From: Arbacia lixula
Taxonomy: Eukaryota > Echinodermata > Echinoidea > Arbacioida > Arbaciidae
Assembly (NCBI GenBank): GCA_963669155.1
Contig: OZ022576.1
Span: forward strand, 21,417,508 to 21,481,507
Length of the DNA: 64,000 bases
Direction: 5' to 3'
Shown here: positions 26,372 through 39,800 of the stretch, piece by piece
Numbering within the stretch: the stretch's first letter is position 1
How the letters are laid out: each line of letters opens with the position of its first letter
Notes under the pieces: model-generated
Told to the model about the DNA's origin: nothing
What the model saw: only the letters and a program-made list of their open reading frames with translations
The model's database searches: none
Made by a program: the position numbers and the translations under genes

Positions 26372-27555
26372 GCTATGAAACCCTGTACTTAGGAATCTCT
26401 GTTCAGACTTCTCCCTATGCTATCAGAGGTACAGAATAGCCCCCCCCCCCCCCCACCCTTCCCCCTTCTCCTTTGATCTGAAACCCTGTACTGTGGAATC
26501 TCTGTTCAGACTTCTCCCCATGATATTAGAGGTACAGAATAGCCCCCCCCCCCCTTCCCCCTTCTCCTTGGATCTGAAACCCTGTACTGTGGAATCTCTG
26601 TTCAGACTTCTCCCTATGCTATTAGAGGTACAGAATAGTCCCCCCCCCACCCTTCCCCCTTCTCCTTTGATCTGAAACCCTGTACTGTGGAATCTCTGTT
26701 CAGACTTCTCCCCATGATATTAGAGGTACAGAATAGCCCCCCCAACTCTTCCCCCTTCTCCTTGGATCTGAAACCCTGTACTGAGGAATCTCTGTTCAGA
26801 CTTCTCCCTATGCTATTAGAGGTACAGAATAGCCCCCTCCCAACCCTTCCCCCTTCTCCTTGGATCTGAAACCCTGTACTGAGGAATCTCTGTTCAGACT
26901 TCTCCCTATGCTATTAGAGGTACAGAATAGCCCCCCCAACCCTTCCCCATTCTCCTTGGATCTGAAACCCTGTACTGAGGAACCTCTGTTCAGACTTCTC
27001 CCTATGCTATTAGAGGTACAGAATAGCCCCCCCCCCCCTTCCCCATTCTCCTTGGATCTGAAACCCTGTACTGTGGAATCTCTGTTCAGACTTCTCCCTA
27101 TGCTATTAGAGGTACAGAATAGCCCCCCCAACCCTTCCCCATTCTCCTTGGATCTGAAACCCTGTACTGAGGAACCTCTGTTCAGACTTCTCCCTATGCT
27201 ATTAGAGGTACAGAATAGCCCCCCCCCCACCCTTCCCCATTCTCCTTGGATCTGAAACCCTGTACTGAGGAATCTCTATTCAGACTTCTCCCTATGCTAT
27301 TAGAGGTACAGAATAGCCCCCCCCCCCCACCCTTCCCCCTTCTCCTTGGATCTGAAACCCTGTACTGAGGAATCTCTATTCAGACTTCTCCCTATGCTAT
27401 TAGAGGTACAGAATAGCCCCCCCCCCCACCCTTCCCCATTCTCCTTGGATCTGAAACCCTGTACTGAGGAATCTCTGTTCAGACTTCTCCCTATGCTATT
27501 AGAGGTACAGAATAGCCCCCCCCCCCTCCACCCTTCCCCATTCTCCTTGGATCTG
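26372..27555. repeat. 97-bp minisatellite next to the CADPS stop codon
   Basis: I count 12 copies of 'gaaaccctgtact', spaced about 95-105 bp from 26375 to 27446, plus a final partial copy ending near 27555. Each unit reads through 'ggaatctctgttcagacttctccctatgctattagaggtacagaatag' type sequence (in pieces) and a C run of variable length, which accounts for the unequal spacing. The open frames on both strands are repeats, not a protein. Confidence 0.93.
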
Positions 27556-27601
27556 TGTGTCCAGTGGTACGTGGTGCGGTCAGGGTCGTTGAACCTCTTG
27601 T

Positions 27602-27778
27602 TCAGTTGTCATCGTCATCCTCATCATCCTGGCTCATGGAGCCGTTGTGGATGACCATCTGGTTGGTGACGGAGGCAGTGGCCTCCTCCACCTGCAGGCG
27701 GTGCTTGACGTTGTCATACGTCTTGCTGGTCAGGATCTTGCAGGGCACGCCGTGCAGCTCAAAGTCCTTGTACATTTT
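27602..27778 (-). CDS. CADPS: CADPS last exon and stop
   Basis: 177 nt encoding [39 protein letters not shown] and the acidic end [10 protein letters not shown], with TGA at 27602-27604. [11 protein letters not shown] corresponds to vertebrate [11 protein letters not shown]. The 3' UTR runs straight into a 97-bp minisatellite; no AATAAA is seen in that stretch on this strand. Confidence 0.95.
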   Translation of the reverse strand, partial: KMYKDFELHGVPCKILTSKTYDNVKHRLQVEEATASVTNQMVIHNGSMSQDDEDDDDN

Positions 27779-30700
27779 CTGCAGAGATGGGAAATGAATT
27801 TCATGGTAAAATTTGGCCTACCGGTAAAAACAAATTATTCATTGGCAATTATTCATGGTAACATTTATTTATGCTTGTATTTCTCTCAAGTTTTGTTAGT
27901 GTCATACATTGAGTTGTATGGTTCATTTGTGAAAATATCTGGAAATAAAATTTGAATTTGAATTTGATAGTTATATGTGGGGTCCTGGCTTGTATATAGC
28001 CCAGCAAATATGAATTTCCGAGGCTCGTGATTGGTTGCTTACCCCAGTGATTCTGAGCAGTGTGTTGAGCTGGTAGATGTGTAGCTGGAGCTCCATGCGG
28101 TCTGACATCCAGTCACACAGCAGGTTCATGTTGGCTGTATACCACTCCTGAAAAACAACATGCCACACCTTCAAGTCAATTTGGTTTCACCCGGTATTAA
28201 CCATCTCATTACAAATGGCCTGGATGTGTGCACTAAATCCATGCCTCTTTTCCACGCTTGGTACTGAGGGAGTTAATATACTTCACTTAACCCAAAATGT
28301 ATGTTGCAGGGCACATACGGATAAGTCTACATTTACTCATGTTTTATTTGCCAAGCTCTTTTGTATCTAAAGTTAGTTACATACTGCTTTATCTCCATGT
28401 GATATTTACAAAGTCACTTTGTAAATACGCTTTTGTATTTTTGATCACATCTTACCACTTGCATATCATGATAATTGAAAATAGAGATAAAAACACCCCC
28501 CCCCCCCAAACAAAAAAAAAATGAAAAAAGAGAAACTGAGGAAACAATTTGAAATCAGAAGAAAAGACCACAGAGCAGAGAAGTGTAAGTGACAAAATGT
28601 ATCACTTACAAAAAAAGGGGCCATTAAAAGAGCCATGCTAGGACTCCATAGGGTTATGCATGTAAGGTTTACCTCAAACAAGTTCTGCAGAAACTCGTCA
28701 TCACGTACTCTCTCTCTGATCTCATCCAGGTTGTCTCGGATGAACTCAACATAATCATCAGCAAGCTCCATGCCTGGGTTCTATGTGGTACAAGCAACAC
28801 AATAAAGCGAGTTACAATATATGTAGCTAGAAGTTGCATCCGCCAGTTTCACAGATTCCAGAGGCGAGTTTTTTCACCTACCATAAGTAATGCATAGGCT
28901 CTGCAGACATTATTATTACACATAATACATGATGATATATGAAATGCAATTGTCTTTATAGGGGTGTTGTAAAATACATATTTTTGATGGGAATCAGACA
29001 GAAAACATTCGCTGGGTGCACGCAATGTCTATTTCCTATGGGTCATCTGTCAGGCAGATTGCTAAAATTGTCTGCTGGCTCAACCTCGCTTGAATACTAC
29101 CCATGATGATCAGCTCCCTTCAATTGTGTATGTGCCATTGAGGCATTTTTGCACTAGTTATACACACAATTCCCATAGGACAGTAAGGAGTCTGGCAGAG
29201 AAGGAATTTATGAGCATTCTCACAAAATTGCATTACAAGAGATTGACAAGTTGAATATGGATGACAAGTACATTTATACATCCATGGTTTCTTTGAACTC
29301 ATCTCAACATATAACACCCCTTACTGTCCATTGGTTCATTTATCAAAATACAGATGAAACCCTACTACTGATAATACAAGATATCTGGATGAAAAGTAGA
29401 TTGAGCCTGCTGAACTACACTCTTGATGCTGCTGAATCACAGACACATTAACAACAATCATACTGAATGGCATTCCAGCCATATTCTCTCATTAGAACAT
29501 TCAGTTGTAAGTACAAAGAAAAGTTGTTTTTTTCACCTCACATTTATTTTCATATCTATTCTGGTAATTTTACCACATTATTATTCAGCTACTGTTTATA
29601 CCACATACCAGGCTTATTATAACACTTTAATGCTTCCTAACCAAGTTGTTTTATTGTACATGTATTTTTCATTATTATCTCTGTTCAAGCTCACATGGTA
29701 TAAAGAACACTTTAGAGTCCAACATGTTTAAATATATTTTCAGACAAAGAACAAACAGTTATTTCCCAATATATTTATCTGATTTTCATAACTTAGATCC
29801 AATTGACTTTTTTCTGGTTGCATTCATATTCAATCCTATAACCTCACAGTGAATCATCTTGCTCCTTCTAAGGAGACAAATTCCTGTATTTCATTTCCTG
29901 AAAATGATAAAGTACATTTTTACAGCTTTTAAGTTCCTGATATATTGATTGTTACAACCTCAATGGCATAATCGTGTGTCGCCCTCAAAAACCTTGCATC
30001 ATCTCTGGTTGTATGTTCATATGGCTAGAGAGAAAGATCACATGCAAATCAAATGGGACAACTCATGTTTTATCATCCTCATGAAATGCACAAATACATC
30101 TTATCCATCCATAGATGAGAAAAATAACACCTGGATAACTGGAAAATGGTAGGTTTTGGACATTTGCCTCTGAAAATTCATACCTATGCAAGCATATACA
30201 CACAATAATTGAACATGACCTATTAATAACCACATCACTATTTATTTTCGAGTTGAGTAAGGAAAACATCGTCATAATGGCAGGTGAGTAATAAGAGTAC
30301 TTTTAAAGCATTGCTTAACATCAAAATGTGTTGCATGATTGCCCCTAAATATAACAATTACCCTAGAACAGGATCTACAGAGCAAGGTTAATAGTAAATG
30401 TACTGCTTCAATTGCTCAACATCAGATCGTGTTGCCTAATCACCCCTCAATTAAATCTCCCCCTAGCGCAGAATCTAGAAAGCAAGATCAATATCATACA
30501 ATTGCTGTGAAATTGTACCCTCTTAGTGATGGCAACCACACTCGTTTGTTTTACGACTGTCTGTAGCTACAGCACCTGGTAAACTCACATGTGCACCAGA
30601 GGGGGTTTTTATCATACAAATTACATCTGTATGATTACTGTATAAATTAACTATCATATGTATTATTGGTAATTGTGCAAGAAAAGTATAAAGGCCCTGT

Positions 30701-33700
30701 GACATTGAAATGCAGGTTGACATCTGTTAATGCATGTAAATATGTACATCACCATAGACAATGTTAAATGCGCTTTACTTTGTCTTTTGTACAGCTTAAT
30801 TGTACCTTTGATAATTAAATGTAAATAATTAATGATCTTGAAGCCTTTCAGGAGGCAGGGCATGGCAGGGTGCAGAAATTTAAGAAAATATATGAATTTG
30901 TTTTCTTTCAACAGTGATTTTGTAATGTACTTATCTACATGCATCAACAGAAGTCTACATATACAATCCAATGTTATCTTATGCTGTATATAAAAATAAC
31001 ACAACAATATAAATGCAAAATGCAAGTGCAAAAATATCAGGAAAACTGCAAATATATGATCACCCTTTCTCCTCAAATGATAAGCTCAAACAAATAGCAG
31101 ATTTATGTTGTTACTAGCAAAGAGAATGAATATATATTTTGAATTTTACCATCTTATTCTTTTTGAGTACTTTTACCAGAAATATGACAGAAAAATCTTC
31201 AATCTGGAAAGACCTTTATTCTAATATTAAGGAAGCAGAAACAGCATGTAATCAAAAAGGAAAAAAATGTCTCAAAACCAGTAAATATTTAAAAAATAAA
31301 GAAATTAGAAGTGAATAAAGCTGGAGTGGAAATTCCAATACATAAGTGTGGAAGAGTAATGCACAAAATGTAAATTTGAATATTATTAAGGCAGAAAGAA
31401 GGCAGATAAAATGCACTGAAATCTGTAGATTCTGCAAACTGCATCTGCATTTATGGTATTATATCCATAACAACCCAACTTCAATTGGTCAAAAACTGAC
31501 TGCAAATGGAATAAGTCTATCTATCTTCATACCATGTTTTGTCAAAATTGGTTTGCTGAAGTTCTAGTTATTGTGGAAAAACGGACTAATTCACGGTTTT
31601 GACCAAAAATGTATAAAGTTGACTGGTTCCATGATACCAGTAATATGTTTGTGTTGAATGGTTCATAAGACATTGCAGAAATAAATCGGGAACGGATGGA
31701 CTGGCAGACAACCTGTTAACATAAAGCCTTTGTGCTGAATTCATTAACATGCCATACAACCTTACATTCTACAAAATGTACTTTCAAACAAGAAACTTAT
31801 ACCGGTATTTATTCCCTGCAATTGATCGTTTAGGGCTTGTACATAGCAGGTCCTTGCAGTAAATCACTCATATGAAATGATGCTTTTAATAGCAGCGCAA
31901 TAAACGTTGATATAATTAGAAGAGAAAAAATAAAAAAAGTTACCAGAAAGTAACCAAACAGGCAACTATCGTTTCGCTAGGATGCAATCTGTTCTTGTAC
32001 CTGAGTGTTGATGATCGGGCTCGAGAAATTCTTGACTATAAACTTTGAAGAATGATTAACTTGCTTATTACAAACCAGAGAATAATATATGATAATATTA
32101 AAGATGATTGGTAGCAATGGTGGAGATGTTCAGACTAATAATCAGCGAAGAATTGTTTTGCTGAAATCACTGGCCGAGGCCATATTTGACTTAAATTATT
32201 TTGAGATTAATTTTTCAATTGATTCAAGATCAATTGAAAATGGGACCTGTGATTGATCTGTTCTGCTGCGATAACGGATCCTGTAATCTTTACCACTGAT
32301 ATCCAATCATCTTTAAATATTTTAAATACAAACAAGAGAGTTGAGGCATACAGAACCCATCTCTATATTGCCACACTGCAAGAAAGTATACTGCAATGTT
32401 CTGAATGCTAATATAAACCAAGTCTTGAACAATTCAAGTAGCATCTCTGAAGAGCACGTGTAATATGAGTTTTGAGTATTAACATCGGAAATATGTCATG
32501 CAGTTACGAGAAACAGACAGAGAGAGAGAGAGAGAGAGAGCATAAGTTCATGCCGTATGGAAGGAGCATCACTCAATCTGCAGCTCTAAGCCAGAGAGAA
32601 GGAATAATCTAGCACACAACTTACACGGCGCTTGGGTCGATTAGACAGTTGCCACGAGAACTGTGGGAGAGACTATTACCATAGCGACACAGTACACATT
32701 AGTTTATGAGAAATCTGGACCGTGTTACTACCAACATCTGCACAGAACTCATAGTACTAGGGATATAATCACTTACTGCACAAGGAATATGCGGACGATT
32801 GGATCATTTAAACAGGTGACTGACAAGAATTTTCTAGTCACATGAATGAAGACATTCAACAAAGAATATTTTCGGAAATAAGAATGAACCATTGTTTACA
32901 TATATCTTACAAGCTCAGTTCTGTGTTATTATGAGAGTACATAAGCAAGTCTAATACTCGATATTTATTATCTTTTTTTTTCTCGAATATTTAGTTAAAG
33001 TTCACATTTTCATCTGTTTTTAAGTTATTTAAGGCAGATAACGTTAAATCTAGTCTTTTCCTTTTAATGTGAAAAAATTTATACAAAATAAATGAGGACT
33101 TTTTGTTGATAGAACACCAAAGTTTCATGGCTTTCAATCATTAACCTACTCTCCCAATGGCACATGGGATAAGATTCAAGATTTTGTTTAATGTATGAAA
33201 TGTCAATTTAAGTTAAGTCAAATGATTTCAGAAATTTTGGTTTCAAAGGCAAATACTTTTTCTTTTCTCTCCCTAATATATCAAGAAGAAGAACAAAGAT
33301 TGACTTCTATCGCTAGGTATATACACATCGTATAAGAGGGACAAACACATATCAAAGGTTAGGAGAAATGTGACACGAATGGACCTAAGTCTATCGGGTG
33401 ATCTCGCAAGAACAGACATCTCCAACATGGTCACAGGCATACATGGTTAAGAGATTATGCTTCAGTATGTCCAGATAAGGTGTCAACCATCACAAGGTTT
33501 TGGACATTCACGATGGGCGACAGGTCTGGTGGGAGACAGATCTTGTGATAGACAGATCTGGTGGGAGACAGATCTGGTCTGAGACAGATATCTGGTAGGA
33601 GGTAGATATGGTGGGAGAGAGATCTGATGGGAGAGAGATCTAGTGGGAGAGAGATCTGATGGGAGACAGATCTGGTGGGAGCAAATCTGATGGGAGATAG

Positions 33701-36700
33701 ATTTGGTGGGAGATAGATCTGGTGGGAGATAGATCTGGTGGGAGTAGATCTGGTGGGAGAGAGATCTGGTGGGAGAGAGATCTGGTGGGAGAGAGATCTG
33801 GTGGGAGAGAGATCTGGTGGGAGAGAGATCTGATGGGAGATAGATCTGGTGGGAGTAGATCTGGTGGGAGTAGATCTGGTGGGAGATAGATCTGGTGGGA
33901 ATAAATCTGGTGGGAGAGAGATCTGGTGGGAGACAGATCTGATGGGAGATAGATCTGGTGGGAGATAGATCTGATGGGAGATAGATCTGGTGGGAGAGAG
34001 ATCTGATGGGAGACAGATCTGGTGGGAGTAGATCTAGTGGGAGAGAGATCTTGTGATAGACAGATCTGGTGGGAGCAAATCTGATGGGAGATAGATCTGG
34101 TGGGAGATAGATCTGGTGGGAGTAGATCTGGTGGGAGTAGATCTGGTGGGAGAGAGATCTGGTGGGAGAGAGATCTGGTGGGAGATAGATCTGGTGGGAG
34201 TAGATCTGGTGGGAGACAGATCTGGTAGGAGGCAGATCTGGTAGGAGATAGATCTGATGGGAGATAGATCTGATGGGAGATAGATCTGGTGGGAGAGAGA
34301 TCTGGTAGGAGATAGATCTGATGGGAGACAGGTCTGGTAGGAGAGAGATCTGGTGGGAGAGAGATCTGGTGGGAGATAGATCTGGTGGGAGAGAGATCTG
34401 ATGGGAGACAGGTCTGGTAGGAGAGAGATCTGGTGGGAGATAGATCTGGTGGGAGATAGATCTGGTGGGAGTAGATCTGGTGGGAGATAGATCTGATGGG
34501 AGATAGATCTGGTGGGAGAGAGATCTGGTGGGAGAGAGATCTGGTGGGAGAGAGATCTGGTGGGAGACAGATCTGGTGGGAGTAGATCTGGTGGGAGAGA
34601 GATCTGGTGGGAGTAGATCTGGTGGGAGTAGATCTGGTGGGAGACAGATCCGGTGGGAGAGAGATCTGGTGGGAGTAGATCTGGTGGGAGATAGATCTGA
34701 TGGGAGTAGATCTGGTAGGAGATAGATCTGGTGGGAGAGAGATCTGGTGGGAGAGAGATCTGGTGGGAGTAGATCTGGTGGGAGATAGATCTGATGGGAG
34801 TAGATCTGGTGGGAGAGAGATCTGATGGAAGATAGATCCGGTAGGAGAGAGATCTGGTGGGAGAGAGATCTGGTGGGAGACAGATCTGGTGGGAGACAGA
34901 TCTGGTGGGAGATAGATCTGATGGGAGATAGATCTGGTGGGAGAGAGATCTGGTAGGAGATAGATCTGATGGGAGAGAGATCTGGTGGGAGAGAGATCTG
35001 GTGGGAGATAGATCTGGTGGGAGATAGATCTGATGGGAGATAGATCTGGTGGGAGTAGATCTGGTGGGAGAGAGATCTGATGGGAGACAGATCTGATGGG
35101 AGACAGATCTGGTGGGAGACAGATCTGATGGGAGATAGATCTGATGGGAGATAGATCTGGTGGGAGATAGATCTGGTTGGAGAGAGATCTGGTGGGAGAG
35201 AGATCTGGTGGGAGATAGATCTGGTGGGAGATAGATCTGATGGGAGATAGATCTGGTGGGAGTAGATCTGGTGGGAGAGAGATCTGATGGGAGACAGATC
35301 TGGTGGGAGACAGATCTGGTGGGAGATAGATCTGATGGGAGATAGATCTGATGGGAGATAGATCTGGTGGGAGATAGATCTGGTTGGAGAGAGATCTGAT
35401 GGGAGATAGATCTGGTGGGAGAGAGATCCGGTAGGAGAGAGATCTGATGGGAGATAGATCTGGTGGGAGAGAGATCTGGTGGGAGATAGATCTGGTTGGA
35501 GTAGATCTGGTGGGAGAGAGATCTGGTGGGAATAAATATGGTGGGAGACAGATCTAGTTAGAGAGAGATCTAGTTTGAGACAGATCTGGTGGGAGATAGA
35601 TCTGGTGGGAGAGAGATCTGATGGGAGATAGATCTGGTGGGAGACAGATCTGGTGGGAGAGAGATCTGGTTGGAGAGAGATCTGATGGGAGAGAGATCTG
35701 GTGGGAGATAGATCTGGTGGGAGATAGATCTGGTGGGAGAGAGATCTGGTGGGAATAAATATGGTGGGAGACAGATCTAGTTAGAGAGAGATCTAGTTTG
35801 AGACAGATCTGGTGGGAGATAGATCTGATGGGAGAGAGATCTGATGGGAGATAGATCTGGTGGGAGAGAGATCTGGTGGGAGATAGATCTGGTGGGAGAT
35901 AGATCTGGTGGGACACAGGTCTGGTGTGCCATGATAGAAGGGGGGGGGGGCTGTTGGATCAGACTGAACATGTTGGGTGTAAGACAATAAGTCACTCATA
36001 TTTGACATTCATACAAATGAAAGAGAAAAGACAGTGAGGACGGTGGGTTATTTGTCAGACAGAGTACTTAACAGATAAAGAGAGAAGCACACATTTCTAG
36101 TCTCAAGCTTGTCATATCACTGGTAGGCTCACACACAAACATACCAAATCTGTGCGGATTTTCTTTGTCTGATTTGCATTAAAGAAATGATAATGAAAAG
36201 GGAAAAAAATAATACTCTACATACAAAAAATGCAGTGAATATGAATACTTCATGTGGTTGATACACATACTGTATATACTATTTTATTACAGGTCACATC
36301 ATTTCCCATGATATATAGCCAAATCAGGATAATTACTCTTCCACTAGTATCAGGGGAACATGTTTTAAAGATAATTGCCCATAACATACAAATATATTTA
36401 ACAAAACTTCATTTCATATCTCTATCAAACATACCATGATGTCTTTTATACAAAAGCCATCAAGTCTTTGAGTGATCCAATCAGAATGTTCCCAATTCAT
36501 TATGATTCCATTCACACGATATACAAACATAGGGAATGTATGGTCCCTGATGCAATACAAGAATAAATTTCTGTGACTGCCCGATGGAGACAAGTATACA
36601 GTGAAGATTCATACTTCAAGCAGTGGCAGAGTTAACAAAACAATCCTCAATATCCATGCAGACATATCCTGTATTAAGCTGGTAATTCATTTAGTTCAAA

Positions 36701-36787
36701 ATTCACAAAATAGTTAATATTTTTTTATCTATTGTTGCAATTTTGCCACAATAATACTAATCCTATCGAGGAGCACTTGCCTAAAAT

Positions 36788-36820
<33 letters not shown>

Positions 36821-39800
36821 GAGAGAGAGGGACAGCATGTAATGGTATTTACCGTGAAGGAGAGGATGGAGGCAAAGAAGGTGCCCTCATCATAGCGAGC
36901 CAGCTTGGTCATGACGTTTTCCAGGCTTCCCCGCAGCTTCTCCACGCACAGTTGGATGACCCGGTATGAGGCTTTGTTGATTTCCTCATCGATCCTGGTG
37001 TGGTACTGATGCTATACAGAGAGTCAGAGGGAGAGGCACATAGAGCTCAGAAAACATCACATTTCATTGCATTTTATCACAATATTTTACTTCACATTTC
37101 AACACTTTACTGTATAAGGTAATATTTTTGCCAATGACGGCATCACAGACATTTTGGCGAGTTCTTTTTTTCCCAATGGACACACAGGCAATGTTCATGT
37201 ACATTGCCCCAAAACACCCTATCCCTGCTACTTACTGCACTAGTATGCACACACAACATACAACACATACATCTTCTCCTGCGTACTTTTTACACTAGAG
37301 AATAATGGGAATATTTTTGTGCCACAAATGCATACAATATTTTTGCACCTTGTTAACTTCTCAGACCACAATTTGCAAAAAGATGGCCCTCACAAAAATT
37401 CCAGCTTATACAGGGCTTTACTTTACATTTCATTACTTCCCATAAAACTTGTCCTTTCATGAACTTGTTACTTGTACCATTACTTCTTTAATTTCCCCAC
37501 TTTTGCTAGAGAGAAGAGATGCTACTCACTGCCTCTTCATCCTTGGTAGGAGGACACAGCTTCATGGATTTATCCTTGGCGTCCGTCAGCACGTTCATCA
37601 TCACACACAGCTCCATGCTCAGCCGGTAGTCGCTGTTTGGTCGCCCCTTCTTGATCCACACCTCAAAGCCTTGCATAGTTCTGTCAGGTCCACCCAAAGA
37701 CACAGCAAAGTGTTATAGAGCAAATACAACACCAACCTTTATCACTTTGATGATATAGTGAAACCTGTCTATAGTGGCCACCCAAGGGAAACACAAATTG
37801 TGACCTTTATAGACAGGTGGCTGCTATAGACAGGTTCTTTAACACATGATCTCTCTCTGGGGGAATTATTTTAGTGGCCACTATAGACAGGTTGGCTGCT
37901 ATAGAAAGGTGGCCACTAACACAGGATTGACTGTATGTACTATAAATAATATGGTTCTTTCTCTTTGCATACAGTACATATCTCATGATTACAGAGTAAC
38001 CCTTGAAATGACCATGGTTGTATTATTCGCGGATGTCTTGCAAATAATATTTCTTTATATTTTCACTGTCATAAGAATATCTCCTCTCAGTCCCTATTCC
38101 TCCCATAACTTACTTTCATGAATGCATGATGGCCAATTCATTGATTTTAAAATGACTATCATATCCACTGTGACAATTTCTTTTTTCTACACAAGTTTAT
38201 GATTCATTGCATAATATGAAACAGGAGCAAGTATGCATCTAGTGTGGTGAGAGCTATGCCTGACCGGGCGACATATGACTCAATCGTATCTGCTGCAATG
38301 AATTTAAAGCTTTGTTTGAGAATATGAGACATTGTATTCAAGAAGTCTTTTAGTGTGGTGAAAGGTTTGCCCCGGGACTGCTCCCGCGCAGCGGGAGCGT
38401 CCTGAGGGCTCGCCACCAATTTCCCGGCATGTCTGGTCCGACTACCGAGAAATCAACCCGTGCACATGTTCAAGTACATTTATCACATATAAATGGCCAA
38501 ATGTATTGAATGTATACCTGAGCTACAAAATTGCTTGAAAATGCTAAGCAACGTTACAAATTTCCTCCTCACATACGATCATGATCTTTGTAACAAATAC
38601 GGTTTGCCGAGGCTGCCATCTTGGCTGCTTCAAAAACGTACACGGTAAAGGGGAACTGGCGCATGCGCATTAAGTTTTGCATCGCAGCTGCTGTCGTGCG
38701 ATTCTGAACAACTTTAGGTCGAAAACAATTTTTAAAAATACAACATGGATTAAATTCATCTTCAAACCAACTACGGAATTATTCAGGTATATATTTTACG
38801 TAAATATGTGCAATAGATTTGAGATTTGAGTTACAGAATTGCTGAAACCAACTAATATAATCACTGCTAATCTCGACTTCCTTACTTCAAAGCTCCGTGC
38901 TACGCAGCCCGCTCACTGCGTGAGCGGGCTGGTCGCAGTAAGGTGAAAGGTATGCCTTACCTGGCAACGCATGACTCAATCATATCCGCTGCCATGAGTT
39001 TGAGGCGGTGGTCGAGGTGGAGAGCGAACTCCTGCTGGGGCCAGTGGAGATCCCTCACGAAGGTCTGCAGTGCGTCCAACTTCCAGAACAGGTCCTCCGA
39101 GGTCTCTGTCCCACAGCTGAAGAAGATTCACAATCAAGATCACATGTTTGAATAACACTGCTCCAGTGGATATTACCCAGGCTTTGGCCAACATGTCATT
39201 GAAAGTGCTTCACCCTTCAATCCGGAGTACTTCTTATTTAGCACTTGTTTATTTTACTTAGGTTGAGAGAGACAAATGTGCCCCCCCCCCCACCCTGTGG
39301 GTATCATGTAATTGTATGATAGATCACAGACCCTTCATTCCTTCTTGCCCAGACTTAAAAACATCATCTTACTCTCCCAGGTTGACACAGAGACAGCAGC
39401 GAAGCATCAGGGCCCTGTCTCATAAAGAATTGTGACTGATCGTAACTAGACTTGCGATCAATAGCAATCATATCTCTGTATATCAGAAGTACAGGATTGG
39501 ACTGGTAACTGATTCTGGGGGGTGTTTCACCAAGCTGTTCGTTAAGTCACGAACGACTTGAAGAACGACTGGTGATCCCTTCTTGTGCTAAATGCGATAC
39601 CACACTTTATTCATTGAGAATCTGATTTAGCACAAGAAGGAATCACCAGTCATTCGTAAAGTCATTCGTAACTTACGAACAGCTTGGTGAAACCCCCCTG
39701 ATCCATTGCAACTCTTTACAGGATGGTGCCCAGAGCACACTGAGAGTAAACACAGGATATGAGATGCAAACTGGCTAGAGGACTCACCCCTTTGGCTCCC

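Larger units (their letters stand above)
28781..33513 (-). other. CADPS intron, part before the satellite
   Basis: AT-rich non-coding DNA with the tandem unit at 30319-30492, a GA run at 32516-32540 and the candidate microexon. Longer frames (for example 30663-31076) lack any family resemblance or coding composition. Confidence 0.6.

Noticed and set aside
26423-27654. Repetitive 60-140-residue frames on both strands
   Set aside because: They arise because the 97-bp minisatellite lacks stops in some frames; the repeated peptide has no relation to CADPS.
30663-31076. 137-residue minus-strand frame
   Set aside because: AT-rich intronic DNA, no recognisable domain, no splice-consistent context.
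32001-32035. Version of the microexon using the stronger TATAG acceptor
   Set aside because: It gives 35 nt and shifts the frame between two phase-0 exons.
33514-35925. Frames rich in SGGRSG or [10 protein letters not shown] repeats
   Set aside because: Translations of a 15-16-bp satellite; unit length changes break any frame constantly.
33514-35925. CRISPR array
   Set aside because: Units are contiguous 15-16-bp repeats without unique spacers, in an animal intron.
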